Source: Hyphodiscus hymeniophilus (Eukaryota; Ascomycota; Leotiomycetes; Helotiales; Hyphodiscaceae). Taken from it: 64,000 nt of DNA. Position 1 is the first letter of the stretch. Each line of letters begins with the position of its first letter. Location: assembly GCA_016508695.1 (NCBI GenBank), contig VNKQ01000009.1:1550001-1614000 (forward strand), read 5' to 3'. Shown in pieces: positions 1 through 11,661 of the stretch. The notes beneath the pieces were generated by a model. The model was not told the DNA's origin. It worked only from the letters and a program-made list of their open reading frames with translations, and made no database searches. A program made the position numbers and the translations under genes.

Positions 1-1039
1 AGGCATGTTGTTGTCGTTATTTGCAATCACTCTGATTCGTATGGGGTCTTGGAGAGTATGGAGAGCTCGTTAACGAAACTGTTGGGACGAAATTTCTGTG
101 AAGCAGCTTTACAGTTTCGCTTACCTGATTTGCTTGTAGTGAGTTCGATCACAGAGATACCATCTATGAAATTTACATACAACTAAAGAGAATGAAACGA
201 GCCTTCAAATAGATGGTTGAGATATGCTGTGGCGACGTGTTGACCAATTGTCAACGGAGCACAGAGCACGGAGGGCAGTGACTTTCCCCTCCTGCTGATT
301 GCTTAAGAAGTGAGAGCTCATATATCGTCTTTCAAGTCATGAATTAGGTAGATGTGGGCAACCCGAAATACGTCCTGCAATTTGCTGAAGCAGCCTTTCT
401 TAAAAATCAGCTGTTGCTTCACCAACTCAAATGCTGCCCCCAGAAGGTGGCTAGGGTGGTCCCGGAGCGGAGCTTTCGGAGACTCCGGGGACTCGCTTCG
501 AAAGCACCTTCTCGTAAGCAGAGAACGTGTTTCGGGTGCTCCAAAGTGTTTGCTGAGGTATTCTCTTCCAATCATCGCTTGACAGCCAGAGCCTTTCTGT
601 AAAGCCATGATCTTTCCATGTCATTGTCATTTATTTGAGAGATTGTAATCTGCGTTGTGTGGAAACATACAGACGCAGTGCTGGAAGTTCCCCAATGAGA
701 ACGATTCAAGGACATTGGAAAGCTTGTATGAGCAGGAAAAGAAACAGCGAATATCTTTGTATCAACGCACCAGAAAGGCAGAAACCTATCTTCTACCAAT
801 TCGAAAAGAGAACTCTATCAATCCGATATGCTGGTTCCAAGAATTGCAATCATCCATGTGAGCTTTCACAACAATTCCGCATACGAACGAGAAATTGGGC
901 CAACGGTATATAATACTCAACGTATGGACACATCGAGAGGCTTGCGCTGGCAGAGCTTGAAGGATTTAAGAAAGTTCGCGGGACAGCGACTATCCACCGG
1001 TAGAACTTCTCCACCAAGTGATCCCTCTCGACTCTATGA
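1..1039. other. No supported gene at left edge
   Basis: Only short overlapping ORFs under about 100 codons occur, on both strands, without recognisable domains or a convincing splice structure. The rightmost part may be the ruined 5' end of the broken gene that follows, because an open frame from about 828 to 1133 runs into it in another phase. Confidence 0.5.
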
Positions 1040-1573
1040 GACATCTCGCGGAGATACGCTTCCAAATGGAGTCCTTACCAGACGTATGCACCACCAAAGC
1101 CAGGCTATCTGGTCATCATTCCCGGCCAGATGACTAGATACGACGCCTTCTTGTTCGGTATGTCCTCGTCACCAGTGCTACAGCAACCCTCTTCCTAGAC
1201 TGCCACAGGTATTCCCACTCCTTTCGATTACACGCCTGCGCAATGCAAGACATTATGGGACTTCACAGGCCAGCGGACGAATCTAGGGCAAGTATTGCGG
1301 GTTTTTCATCTCGTCTGGGGCACAGGGCGACGGATAAGAATCATCGCGTTTACTTCTATGTCGACCCCGGCACAGCATGATTTTGCCTATCTATCGCTTA
1401 GGGGGAAGCTGACCGGCGAGGAGATGTAAGAGGTGGAAGCTTGCTTCGGCGTTGGAACGTTCATTGAAGCGATGGGACAGAGACAGCAAAGTAGGAAGGA
1501 ACTGGAGATAGCGACGGGTCGGGAGAAAGCTTACGAGTACCAGAGTGCGATTGTGATGGTGAAGTTCGAATAG
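1040..1573 (+). pseudogene. Broken gene, conserved-looking protein, one in-frame stop
   Basis: A coherent reading frame begins near 1040 after a stop at 1037. It crosses a good 51-bp intron (1158-1208, GTATGT donor, CCACAG acceptor) and continues to a stop at 1571. The predicted protein has a natural composition, with segments such as GYLVIIPGQMTRYDAFLFG before the intron and YEYQSAIVMVKFE at the end. A single TAA at 1426-1428 interrupts it, between GKLTGEEM and EVEACFGVG. The 5' end lies in a different phase upstream, so a frameshift or a missed intron is also likely. I do not recognise the family. The best reading is a recently inactivated gene; a sequencing error is the main alternative. 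Confidence 0.5.
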
Positions 1574-1912
1574 GAGTGCTAGTGATTTCTCGTGTCCGGG
1601 TCATCGCTGACAGAGTAGACAGCGACGAACTGTCTTTCCAAAAGGGGTCGTTAGCGATGTGCTCGACAGAAGTACAAGTGCCGGTGGATCACGTGATCTG
1701 CTTCGTTGCGCCTTTCCTCACAATAAATGTCACAGGAGCGTTTGACCGCCTCGGAATCACTGCACTACTCTCTATCACTGCTCTCTATAACGGAAAATCC
1801 GAGATGTCAGGTCAAAGGGGCTCCGGGTTCGTAATAAAAACAAAAATTAGACCACATACAACATCCATAACAGTTAAGTCCCGTCCCTCCCTGCCAGCGC
1901 AAATGCCCCATT
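1574..1912. other. Intergenic, nothing evident
   Basis: This spacer lies between the broken gene and the convergent reductase gene. It holds one 120-codon ORF (1576-1938, +) that overlaps the 3' end of the reductase antisense and has no recognisable domain, so it is not annotated. Confidence 0.5.
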
Positions 1913-3098
1913 TCAGTCTTTCAAAGGCAACATATTGACCATTGGTCCAAGAGGAACGCGCTGGATCCTCGGCGTATGAGCATAGCCCCTCTTGATCGCA
2001 TTGAAATCCGTGCTCTTTTTGAACGCTCCTCGGGTAAGGTCACTTGTATCCCAATACAATCCCTCCAGCCACTTCTGAATCGCCGGATAATCCCACCGAA
2101 TCATCTTCAGATTGCACATGAACAGCGTATGATAACCGGTATCGAATCTCGCGATGGTAGGGAAGAGTCTAATATCGGCGTCTGTCAAGCCATCCCCGAA
2201 CAAGAACTTCTGACCATTTTTCTGCCTACTCTCCAGTATCCCCTCCACTCTATCCAACGACTTGAACAATTTTAGACAATTCTCCTCATACAGCTCCTGG
2301 CTCGTCGTAAAACCAGTTTTGTAAACGCCGTTGTTTATATCATCATATATCCATGTGTTCATCTCATCAATCTCCTTTTCTAGGCTTTTGGGCAGGAAGC
2401 CGCCAGTGGGATGGGAGACTTCACGGAGGGGCGTAGGGAGGAGAATGTCGAAGGATGAGTAAAACATTCTGATTATCTCAGATGATTCATTGGATACTAT
2501 GGTGAGATTCTTTTTATCCCAGAGAACAGGAACGGTGAAGCGAGCGGAGTAGTCGGGTTCCGCTTTAAAGTAGAGCTCGCTGAGGCGCTTAAAACCGTAC
2601 TGTGTGTAGGTTAGTATGACTGAAGGGTGGGGGTTAGGAAGATTAGGAAATTCAAGGCCAAGCTGCGTACCAGTGGGTCGACGGGGTCTGTTCCATCGCG
2701 GCCTGTGAAAGACCTATCTATGTGTAAGTTCTTTGGTTTTGAATTTTGGGACTTTGGGGCTGCGTTGTAAATGGAACGAACCAGCCTTCAGGGAATAGCT
2801 CCCAGTCTAAAACAACCATCTGTATCACATCCTCTAGTCCTTTCAGTGTCCGAACGAGGTTTGCTCTCGATGCCCACGGGCAACCGAGATTAATGTACAG
2901 AACCTAAGTATATCAGTACATATGCCATTGGTAGTGAAGAAAATCGTAAAGCCATACATAGCGATCTTTCTCGGGCGGGAATTCAGCTCCTGGTTCAGAG
3001 GAAATCCAAGATCGAAAAGACGAGACTTGTCTTTTCAATGGGCCCTCGCTGAAGTTATAGCCCACTTGATGGTCTGCCGGCTTTTTAGCCATGGTCAA
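1913..3098 (-). CDS. S-glutathionyl-hydroquinone reductase (xi-class GST, ECM4-like)
   Basis: Four exons on the minus strand (2958-3098, 2782-2903, 2671-2713, 1913-2599) give about 330 residues, the usual size of the family. The joins restore family landmarks: DRYVLYINLGCPWASRAN, whose CPWA cysteine is the known catalytic residue; DPLYGFKRLSELYFKA; FTVPVLWDKK followed by IVSNESSEIIRM; and a helical C-terminal half containing LTDADIRLFPTIARFD. The enzymes reduce glutathionyl-hydroquinones through a mixed disulfide and are thought to serve in quinone detoxification in the cytosol. The second intron uses an unusual GTTCGT donor and its acceptor (GATAG) was picked to keep the frame, so exon 3 is the least certain. 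Neighbours are unrelated. Confidence 0.88.
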
Positions 3099-5952
3099 TG
3101 CGCAGGTTGGATTGAGGGGAGCGAGGAAAGGGCAGTGTATGAAAGAAGGCGTTGTGAAGAATGCGATTTCAACGTTTTCTCATTAGAATAAGTTCTGATC
3201 AACTGCAGACAAGAAGACTCTTTGTAGGAAGGGGCTGCCGCGGGGTCGTCATGATACCCCAGCTCCAGTAGATGGTACAGCTCCGAAAGTAGACTAGTGG
3301 GAATGAGCTTACAATCGCTTGATAATGCACCAGAGGCTGGCATTTTGCTTTCAAATGCTATTTGAATCCTGCATACTTTCGTAAAGCGGTCCTCAGCCAC
3401 TTCACAGTTTCATTGGATCATTATGAGCCCAGCAGTCATTCGGTCTCCGGAGGTTAACAGGTGCCGAGCACCAGGAGCATCCACGTGGATGACTAAAAGT
3501 GTGCGGGAAATCCAGTTTCACATCACGTGTCTTTACAACATGCCCCAGAACTACATGGCTACGCAATTTGTAGCGTTATGAAGTGGTACATTTTCGTGGA
3601 ATAATAGTGGACAAGTAGAATCGTGAGAAAGGGAGTCGAATTGAGGGTCATATGAGTCAAAGGTAGTGAGGGTACGCGTAGGCGCCTCAGCGAGTCAGCT
3701 GGAGTAGATTCGGATTGACTTTCGTCCAGCTCCTCTCTCACACCTCCATGCAACCCAATCAGGGACGGGAGTATATTAAGGAAACCATGATAGAGGCCTT
3801 AAGTTCCTTGATCAACTCTCAAGTGATAGATGAAGACTTCGGCCATCGTGATCTCATTGCCAACGAGGTACGAGTTGGACGACTGCCTCGACACAGCTTT
3901 CTCGTAAGTCTCCGGTACAGAGTCGAGTTTTGATCTCTTCGGCTATAATGGGCTCGTCAGTATCACCGCTCTTTTTCCAACTGCTTGATCAGTACTTCAA
4001 ATGCTGGGTTCGGGAATATATTACGGCTTGAAGACTTTCTCCAGCGTAATTGCCAAAGCTGCTCTATGGAAGTGGAAAAGTTTCCCAATGACGTGAAGGA
4101 CCACCAGACCTCTCATTAGCTTCTCATATTATTCTACGTTGCAAAGTATTTAAGATTTCTTCCTGGCGATATTCAATGATTGAAGGGCCCGATTAGCCGG
4201 GGTGTATGAAATCAGCCCAACTACCTCTGGTGCCTCTCACGTGTTGAACGATAGTGCTGATCAAACCTCTAACTGAACCATAACAGCCTTCCATGTGTTA
4301 ATGATTTAGCTGTGCCTCTTGTTTCAACGGGTTCTTGTCCTAAAGTCACTGAAGCGCCTCAGACGTTTTGGTCTACATAATTCTGAGCATCCGCGGTTAG
4401 CCTGGTTGCGCAATTTCCAGTAAGCGATGTCATCAACAGATTGTGGTCAAGTTCTTAAAGAGCCGAATTTTATATTAGCTGGATTCCAAGTCCCAAAATA
4501 GTGATGAAGTGGGTTAACGTTCCGCCCTCCATATTTGAGAGATAGCACAATATGCAAAGCAGCGGAGAGAAGACTATTACTCACAAGCAATTCAAAGGGA
4601 CCACGAGTATCCAAAATCCGTTTAGTAAAGTATTCGAAATTTGACTGAGGTAGAGGAGCAAGTGATTGTTAACTGTATATTCAACTTCGACAGGATCGAC
4701 TCATTGAACACACGATGGGCCAAAGCAAACTTGCGATAGTGACTACTAGTACCGGTCAATGTAGCAGATCTAAGGAAATATAACAGGCAATTAAGAATAG
4801 GCAATAGCAATTGTTAGTGTGAATTTCAAAGGTTGGGATATGCCTCTGATTTTGTTCATTCAGAGCCTTAACCACGTCCCAAACTAGCCTGGTAAGCTGC
4901 TTCTGTGGCTCAAGTGTAGGAGCCTGTAGGAGCCTGAAGCCCCTTTTTGGCACTTCTTTCTTTCTCGAAAGGCCGGAAATTTCCTCTTAGTATGTGCCGC
5001 CATGATTAAGTTCGTGCAGAAGGTGCCATTATGAAAAGGAGCCGGTTTGGAAACCCGAAGCATAGTATCATTAATCATTATAGCCTAACAGTTATAAGTT
5101 GTGGCGGTATATATAGGTTATACAAAGAATACAGGCCAAAGGAGGAAAGAAGATCTTTGAACTTGTAGATATTGCTTAGAATTATACTAGTTTCCTATAC
5201 ATTTCTAACCTTAATTGCAGAGTTCTATTCATTTTCAAGGTATCATAGCGATGAATAGCCAGCAGTAACATAGCCCGAAAGCTGAAATTAGTATCATTGC
5301 CTACATTAGTAAAATAAACCGCGTAAAGCCCCAGTCTCTTTAACGACATTACTGAAGGTCTGGCTGGCAACCATAACTTGAGTAACTTGACACAACAATT
5401 TGACTTTAAATTATATCTGCCAACTGCGCCCCATAATTCAAGTAGTCCAGATTTGTTGGATAGCCTATCGAGCGATCCATGATATTATTAAGAGAGATAG
5501 GAGATAAGAGGATCAATATTGTGGTGGCCTTCAAATCCGCTATGACACATCAGGTGTGGCTTCCATTGGTCGATGCCTTCCCGCTTTCTCCTCTCTATGG
5601 CCTCTTTGGGTAAAGCTTTCCGAGACCCACGCCTGCATTCGCCGGGAGCCCATCGGGGTTCTTACTCACCCCGCTAAAGTCACCATACCTAGTATTCTGG
5701 GCCATAGTGTTGCGAGTCTTGATTCGTACATTCCCATTCTGTTGCCTCAAAGGGTTAGCTGGTACGAAATCTCCTTTCAAAGATGAGGGCTCGTAGGGAA
5801 TGAAAAATGTCGGATGTCCCTATTTAAAATATACATACACGTGGAATCATACCAAACGCACTTTCATACTGAGCACACATATCACTCTGGACCGAGCTGT
5901 AGTATCTGTGGCAAGCAGGTCACTGCCAGATCTTCGTCGTCCTCCAACAAAC
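3099..5952. other. Gene-poor 2.85 kb spacer
   Basis: Only ORFs of about 60-100 codons are present, without domains. Base composition becomes moderately AT-rich between about 4.0 and 5.5 kb, which could be an old degraded repeat, but no terminal repeats or transposase-like frame can be made out. The last part should hold the promoter and 5' leader of the dioxygenase gene. Confidence 0.45.
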
Positions 5953-7007
5953 ATGGCATTCCAACTCTTTAAAAATCTTTTCACAACTCAGACACCGGCT
6001 GCCATGCTTTCCCAGAAAGCAACCCCTCCTCCGAGGCCAACAATTGTGAGAGTTGATGGCAATGATCCAACGACCACGACGGAACGACTCGTTTCGATTA
6101 TTGAACGAGACGGAGGCGTCATTGTGGAGAACTTGATTTCGAGGGATCTCGCATTAAAGATCAAAAATGATCTCAAGCCTTATTTTGACATTGACAAAGT
6201 TGACCCATCTGGTTTCTTTCCACACACGACGCAGCGAGCCACGGGCCTTTTGGGAAAGTCGGATGCCTGTGTCGAGCTTGCTCTCAACCCCATCTATATC
6301 AATGTTGCCAATGCCATGATATCCTCCACACATACGTACTGGGCAGGTCAGAAGCAAGTAACAGTAACTGCGAAGCCTGTCATATCTTCCACAGTCGGGT
6401 TCCGAGTAAACCCAGGCGGCAGACAACAAAGATTGCATCGAGATGATTCGTGGGTGACGCCCGCTCCCGAAACAATTCGCACAGTGGCTGACACCATTAA
6501 AAGGGATTATCATACAAGAAGCTGTGACATGCCTATGATGCTGGGCTGTGTCACTGCTCTCACCAAAACGACCAAAGAAAATGGAGCAACCATCGTGATT
6601 CCCGGTTCCCACCTCTGGGGACCAGAACGTTGTCCGTATGATGAAGAGGCAGTGCCTGTTGAGTTGAATCCTGGAGATGCGCTCATATTTGCTGGAAACA
6701 CGTATCATGCGGGTGGTGGCAATGTGACGACGTAAGTTGGAGCATGGCAGATGTGCACCCACGAAGCTCACACATAAATAGAGACGAATGTCGAGAGACA
6801 GTTGGGATTTTTCTAAGCAAGCCTTTCTATCGCCAAGCCGAGAATCAATATCTTGTTGTGCCTCCGGAGACTGCAAAACGACTCTCGCCCCAAGCCCAAA
6901 GACTGTTGGGATATGGAATCTGTCTTCCTTCGCTTGGATTCGTGGATTATCAGGATCCTATGAGAGTACTGTTCGGGGTGGAAGATGAGGAGACGGTAGA
7001 TATGTAA
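5953..7007 (+). CDS. Phytanoyl-CoA dioxygenase (PhyH)-type Fe(II)/2-oxoglutarate oxygenase
   Basis: Two exons (5953-6731 and 6782-7007) joined by a 50-bp GTAAGT intron encode 334 residues. The PhyH fold is shown by the iron triad: HRD at residues 162-164 and the distal histidine in NTYHAGGGN near 252. NGATIVIPGSHLWGP, also typical of the family, lies between them. Fungal members hydroxylate, epoxidise or desaturate small molecules, often secondary metabolites, using 2-oxoglutarate and oxygen; the substrate here cannot be read. The start at 5953 is preferred because AACATGGC is a good context, although the frame is open upstream to an ATG at 5800. No biosynthetic backbone gene is near. It converges on the next small gene. 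Confidence 0.85.
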
Positions 7008-7237
7008 ATCGATACGAGTAATTCAATCCAATACCACGTATTCGTCTCCACTACAAAATCATGAACTCTTGTCCTTGTTTGGAGTAACGTCGAGCAAATT
7101 GTAATCCACAACGATCATCAAAACTAGAGTTCGCTCATAAAAACACTTCTGGAAGCCATGAAACTCATAATATAAAGCTCTGAAATCGAATAGATAGTCT
7201 TCGTGTATGGGCTCATTGATAATGCTCAGACCAAGAC

Positions 7238-7701
7238 CTATTTCTTTGCGTAGTTGAGCTCCGGAAATTGCCTCTTCACTGCCTCAATTGTATCGTCCGG
7301 CTGAGAATTAAAGAGTATCTTAGACTGTGGAGATGCCTCTCGCACGGTATTGACGAGGGACTCGAATAGAGGGGTGAATTGTCTATTCACACGTATACCG
7401 ACTCCACTGCATCAGGTCAGTCACAGAAGTTTGCATAGAACTAAACACGAAACGCGACTCACACGCAAACTCCAGTCCATTCCTTTTCCTTCAGTACCTT
7501 TCGCAATGGATCCAGACTCTCTCCAGGTGCGCATTCAACGAACTGATAGTCCAATCCGGCATCCTTGAACTGCTGTTCATCGCGCGCCAAAGCTTCCTTG
7601 ACCCACGCAATCGTCGCTTCCACTTTGTCTGCGCCGACCATCGCTTCGTACTGGTTCCATGCTATGCCAATCAGGAGGAAGCTTGGTGCCATATTGTGCA
7701 A
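7238..7701 (-). CDS. Small conserved-looking protein, function unknown
   Basis: Two exons (7463-7701 and 7238-7406) separated by a 56-bp GTGAGT intron give 135 residues. The protein opens with a hydrophobic strand (APSFLLIGIAWNQYEAM), then a charged helix, a WTGVCVGVGIRVN segment across the splice and the end QFPELNYAKK. An alternating beta-alpha layout, with a glycine-rich strand after VCV, suggests a small Rossmann-like fold. This is inference only and I do not recognise the family. A second ATG three codons downstream is possible as the start. It converges with the dioxygenase, with 230 bp between stop codons. Confidence 0.65.
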
Positions 7702-8562
7702 TGGAATATCTAGGACAGAATAGCTAGGACAACGCGCTGGAGCAACAAGTCATTCAACGAGTTTGCTGCTTGTTTTTGAAGTTCGTTGCCTGGATGATGA
7801 GCGGCTATCTAAGGTAGAGGGGCACGGACGGTTCCATTGTGGAGTTAAAGCTTATCTGGCACTAATATCTGACAGCTGGTGCAGCAGATGTATCGGATTA
7901 GTCACCGGCTAAGGTCTTCTAGCCTCGAAGCCTGATTTTTGAGGCCCAGGAAGTATTTAGAGGACTAGGAGGTAAGACTAAATTCAATATCTCCTCACAT
8001 TTCTTACGCCCTGACACCTACTCCACAGTCCCGATATTGCAGCCAAGGAAATTGCAAACTAGCTTGCGATCAATCAGTCAGTCAATGGAGGCACAGCAGC
8101 GAATTATGATGGGTTGCTGCACAATGATCACGTTAGGAAGAGATAACAGGAAGAAGGGGCGACGGAACGACTGACAATGGTACGGCGTCTTGAGCTGCTA
8201 TGGAGCTTTGCGGCGCAATTTTTGTTTCTATCACCAAGAGTAGGGTGCAGTTTCGACTCTCGAAAATTCAAACCTGGCTACATTTTTCAGCGTCGACTCC
8301 TCAAACCGCGGACAAACTTCCGCATCTTTGGATGAAGGGTACTCACCTCGCTATTCAACTCAATTCCAGTTTGGCTTCTGTCATGGGTACTTTATACACT
8401 TTTCACGGAACCGTTGCATTACCATGACGACGATGTCAGTCCTGTCAAATCACGAGGTCCCGATTCTGATTATTGGGGCTGGGACGTGGGATATTTTTAC
8501 ACAATGGTATTTCGGGACTATTAAAGAGTAGACTAACACACCTCTCGGCTCCAAAAGAAGTC
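7702..8562. other. Intergenic, nothing evident
   Basis: Short overlapping ORFs at 8200-8530 (+) have no recognisable features. The left part should hold the promoter of the small unknown gene, and the right part the 3' region of the epoxide hydrolase. Confidence 0.5.
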
Positions 8563-9850
8563 TCAAACGCCTCTCCGAATACCAATCGAGCATGTAAAAT
8601 CAACTACATCTTGAACCATCTCCTCTGGCATCTCATACACTGCAAAATGGCCACCTCGCTCATGTTCTCGCCACCAAACCACTTTCGCCTCCCTCTCAGC
8701 CCAAGCCCTCGGAACCATCTCGTTCTCCCATCGCAACGCACTGACGCCCGTAAGGACCTGAACATACTTCATTCCCTTCCACTCCCACTCTCCATCTTCG
8801 CTTTCGAGTCGGTTTGCAACATACATATGGAAAGGCCCAATGGGTCCAAGATCGCCGAAATAGTGAAGCAGGGTCCAAGTGATGAGTTCCTCATTTGTCC
8901 ACTTGTAACCTTTGGGGTTACGTGGGAAGGAGTCCGACCAATCCAGTATTTTATCTGCAATCCATGCAAGTAGACCCATAGGGCTGTCGTGCAGTCCTAC
9001 TCCGAGGGTCAGGGGCTTGGCCTGCTGGATTTCGACATATGCTGTTCCATGCTTCTTGAACTCTCGAAAGCGACTCAAACTGTTCTCTTCAAACGGGGTA
9101 TACCCCTTTGCTTCTCGATCTTGAGTCTCTTCAGGCGCAAACGTGGGCTCAGGGTGTACTGGGAAGTAGTTCAAGTGCATTCCTAGAACGTTGTTGGGAT
9201 GCATACTCGCGAGTGTGGGTGCAATTTGCCCTCCCCAATCTCCGCCTTGCAAGACGTACTCATCGTAGCCAAGCTTCAGCATAAGTTTATGCGCAATCTC
9301 GGCATGATGTCTAACCTTGAAACCATTCCCAGTTGGAAGCGTTGATGACAGCCAGCCTGGCAATGCAGGAGCCACGACGTCAAAGCCTTTCTCATTAAAT
9401 AAAGGTAGTGCTTTAGACACTTCGAGTATGGAGCCAGGCCATCCATGGAGGAATAGTAGCGGTATCGACCTTTGTCCTTTCAGGGAAGCATTTGAAGGCG
9501 AGTGAACGAATTGGATGGTGAGATCGCCGAAACCGTCAAGAGGGATCGTGGTTATAAACTGAGGAAGAGAGTTCAATTTATTTTCAGTGTCTTTCCATGA
9601 GTAGGTGGTGAGCCAAGTTTTGAGTACGGCCTCTAGGAAGCCAACAGTCACATGTTTAGAGTCTGGAGTCCAATTTGTACCAGAGACGGCTTTGGGGAGC
9701 CGAGTTAGAAGGAGTTTTTCATGGAGCTGGACAAGCTCGGAAGAGGGAATTGAGACCTGAGTGTATTGTCAGTGGGTCTGAACTCATGGTATCAATACTG
9801 AAACAAACTTTGAAGGGTTTGATGTCCATCTCTGTTTTTAATTTGGTCAT
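8563..9850 (-). CDS. Epoxide hydrolase, microsomal / juvenile-hormone type
   Basis: A short first exon (9809-9850, 14 codons) is joined through a 52-bp GTTTGT intron to a large exon (8563-9756), giving 411 residues. The N-terminal EHN segment is followed by an alpha/beta hydrolase core. HGWPGS near residue 118 is the oxyanion loop, GGDWGG holds the nucleophile Asp at about 187, and GGHFAVYE holds the catalytic His near 384. The enzyme opens epoxides to diols through an ester intermediate. Fungal homologues act on xenobiotic or metabolite epoxides; the physiological substrate is unknown. No membrane anchor is apparent at the short N-terminus, so it is probably soluble. Confidence 0.88.
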
Positions 9851-11661
9851 TTTGGTCAACTGGTTGAATGTTTAACTTCGTACTGAGAGAACGGCCAAAT
9901 ACCAAGTGATTGTGTGCTAGCCTGCAGAGTAAATTTGATGCGATTGATTTATAGAGTATCCAGAACCCATAGAAGGTTGATTCTTGCTTACATCATGTTC
10001 CCCGAAGATATCCAGCTTCTCATCGGCATCCCATATCGATCTCAGCTTCAGCAGGTCTTCTTATGATGCAGTTAATATGACATAAGCTTTCGGACGGTTT
10101 TGCTGAAGTAATCATAACATCACGTGATGTTTGTATACCCCCGAACAGAGCAGACTGCGTCATGCAGTCAGGTCGGCTTCGATCCCTGTGTTTCAGTTCA
10201 CCAGGTTCGCAGCTATACGCCGATGTGAGTATAGTCCTCGAATTTGTTGGAGTGGAATCTGAATTTGATATAGCTACTTTGTCTGGGGCAGAAAGCCGAC
10301 GGAACAGGTATGATGGCAGCGATGAATGCAACACAGGCTGAGCCCAGCGAGACTACTTTCATAATGGCGAAAGGATTATAGTAGGGGATTGATGTGGCAT
10401 ATAAAATAACTTCAAAATCGGCGTTGATTACCTATTTTCCAATTGAAAGCCCTTTTCGATTTTCAGTGACTGCATAGCGAAGTGTTTAGTTTAGGTTGAA
10501 AGGCTATGCTTGAAGGTGGCGCTCGTCCACTCAATGAGACTGGCAGGTAAGGTCTAAGTACAGCGGCTTTAAATACAATCGAAGGTTGTTGCAGCTATAA
10601 TTCAAAAATCCGAAGTCTTACAGCGGACAATTTTCCCAGACAATCAAGCCAGCTCATCTTATTTAAAGGGTTACCAAGCATCCCAGATACCAAGTAAGAG
10701 CACATAGTCTTCTTCCCACCAAGACTACAGGAGATCAATTCAACTCCTCACATCTTCCGACTCTGCTAAACCTCCCAATTAATGATCAGCTGCCCACACA
10801 CTCCTTTCCAATAGATATCATTATCTTTAAATACGGCGGATGTTATGCTGCAGCCGGGTATATGTCTATCATATACGGCAAACAAAGAGCAGGAGGGCAA
10901 CATTTCACTTTCAATCAATCAGCACTTTGCCGCAAGTACCCAACTTCAGTCCATACTATCGAAAACCAACTCCGTCTCTAAAAACGACAAGCATGTCCCA
11001 ACTGACTGAAAAGCATAATGTGGATCTACATGTACTCAATAGAAAGATGGCTGCTTGATTTTGACAGATTCTTGGATTAAGGAACGGAGCCAATACACAG
11101 CGGGTGCAATACAGTGGACTCTCAGTGGACTCTCAGTGGAACTGCAGTCAAAATAAATCCTCTGATTGTCCCAACAGCATTCAATTCCCTTCAAAGTGAA
11201 TCAGACGACGAGGGATTGCGGGTCTTCTTATTGAAGGGAAACCTAATCATACTTTTGCTCGGATTTCTACCCTCATTTCTAGAAGCGTTTGCAATTCAGA
11301 GACTGGCGGTCCGGCGGATGAGTAAAGTTTAAGTAGATAAGTAGAGGGTTTTCGTTTGCTTGACCTCTCAGTAGCATTGCGAAACTAGGGGAACTCGGAA
11401 CGGAAACGGAGAATTAGTGTAAATACATTGCCTAGAGCTTTGAGGTTTGGAATATGTTGAAGTGGGGTTGTGAGTATACTTGAAAGCCGCCTGTGAAATG
11501 GTCTACAACAATTTCTCGCTCTGCCTTTTCGAATCGCTCGCTAAATTGCCATTGTTGGGACACACGCGAAAATCAAAACAAAACAGTCTTCGACTTGCTG
11601 CTTTGCTCTCCCTCGAAGCAAGTGCTCCTCCTCTTCCACGATAACGACAAATCTTGTCAGA
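9851..11661. other. Long intergenic region
   Basis: About 1.8 kb without a supportable gene. ORFs at 10020, 10840, 11114 and 11493 lack domains. A short direct repeat of TGGACTCTCAG lies near 11114-11135. The last 80 bp before the RING gene are pyrimidine-rich, like a fungal 5' leader. Confidence 0.45.

Noticed and set aside
3095..3400. 101-codon minus-strand ORF upstream of the reductase
   Set aside because: No domain and no need for it in the reductase gene, whose first exon starts at 3098; it is probably leader or chance.
6154..6876. 240-codon minus-strand ORF
   Set aside because: It lies antisense over the dioxygenase gene and has no protein-like conservation; a shadow frame.
5953..9850. 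Dioxygenase plus epoxide hydrolase (and the O-methyltransferase at 23-24 kb) as a secondary-metabolite cluster
   Set aside because: No polyketide synthase, NRPS, terpene cyclase or transporter is present, and housekeeping genes separate the enzymes.
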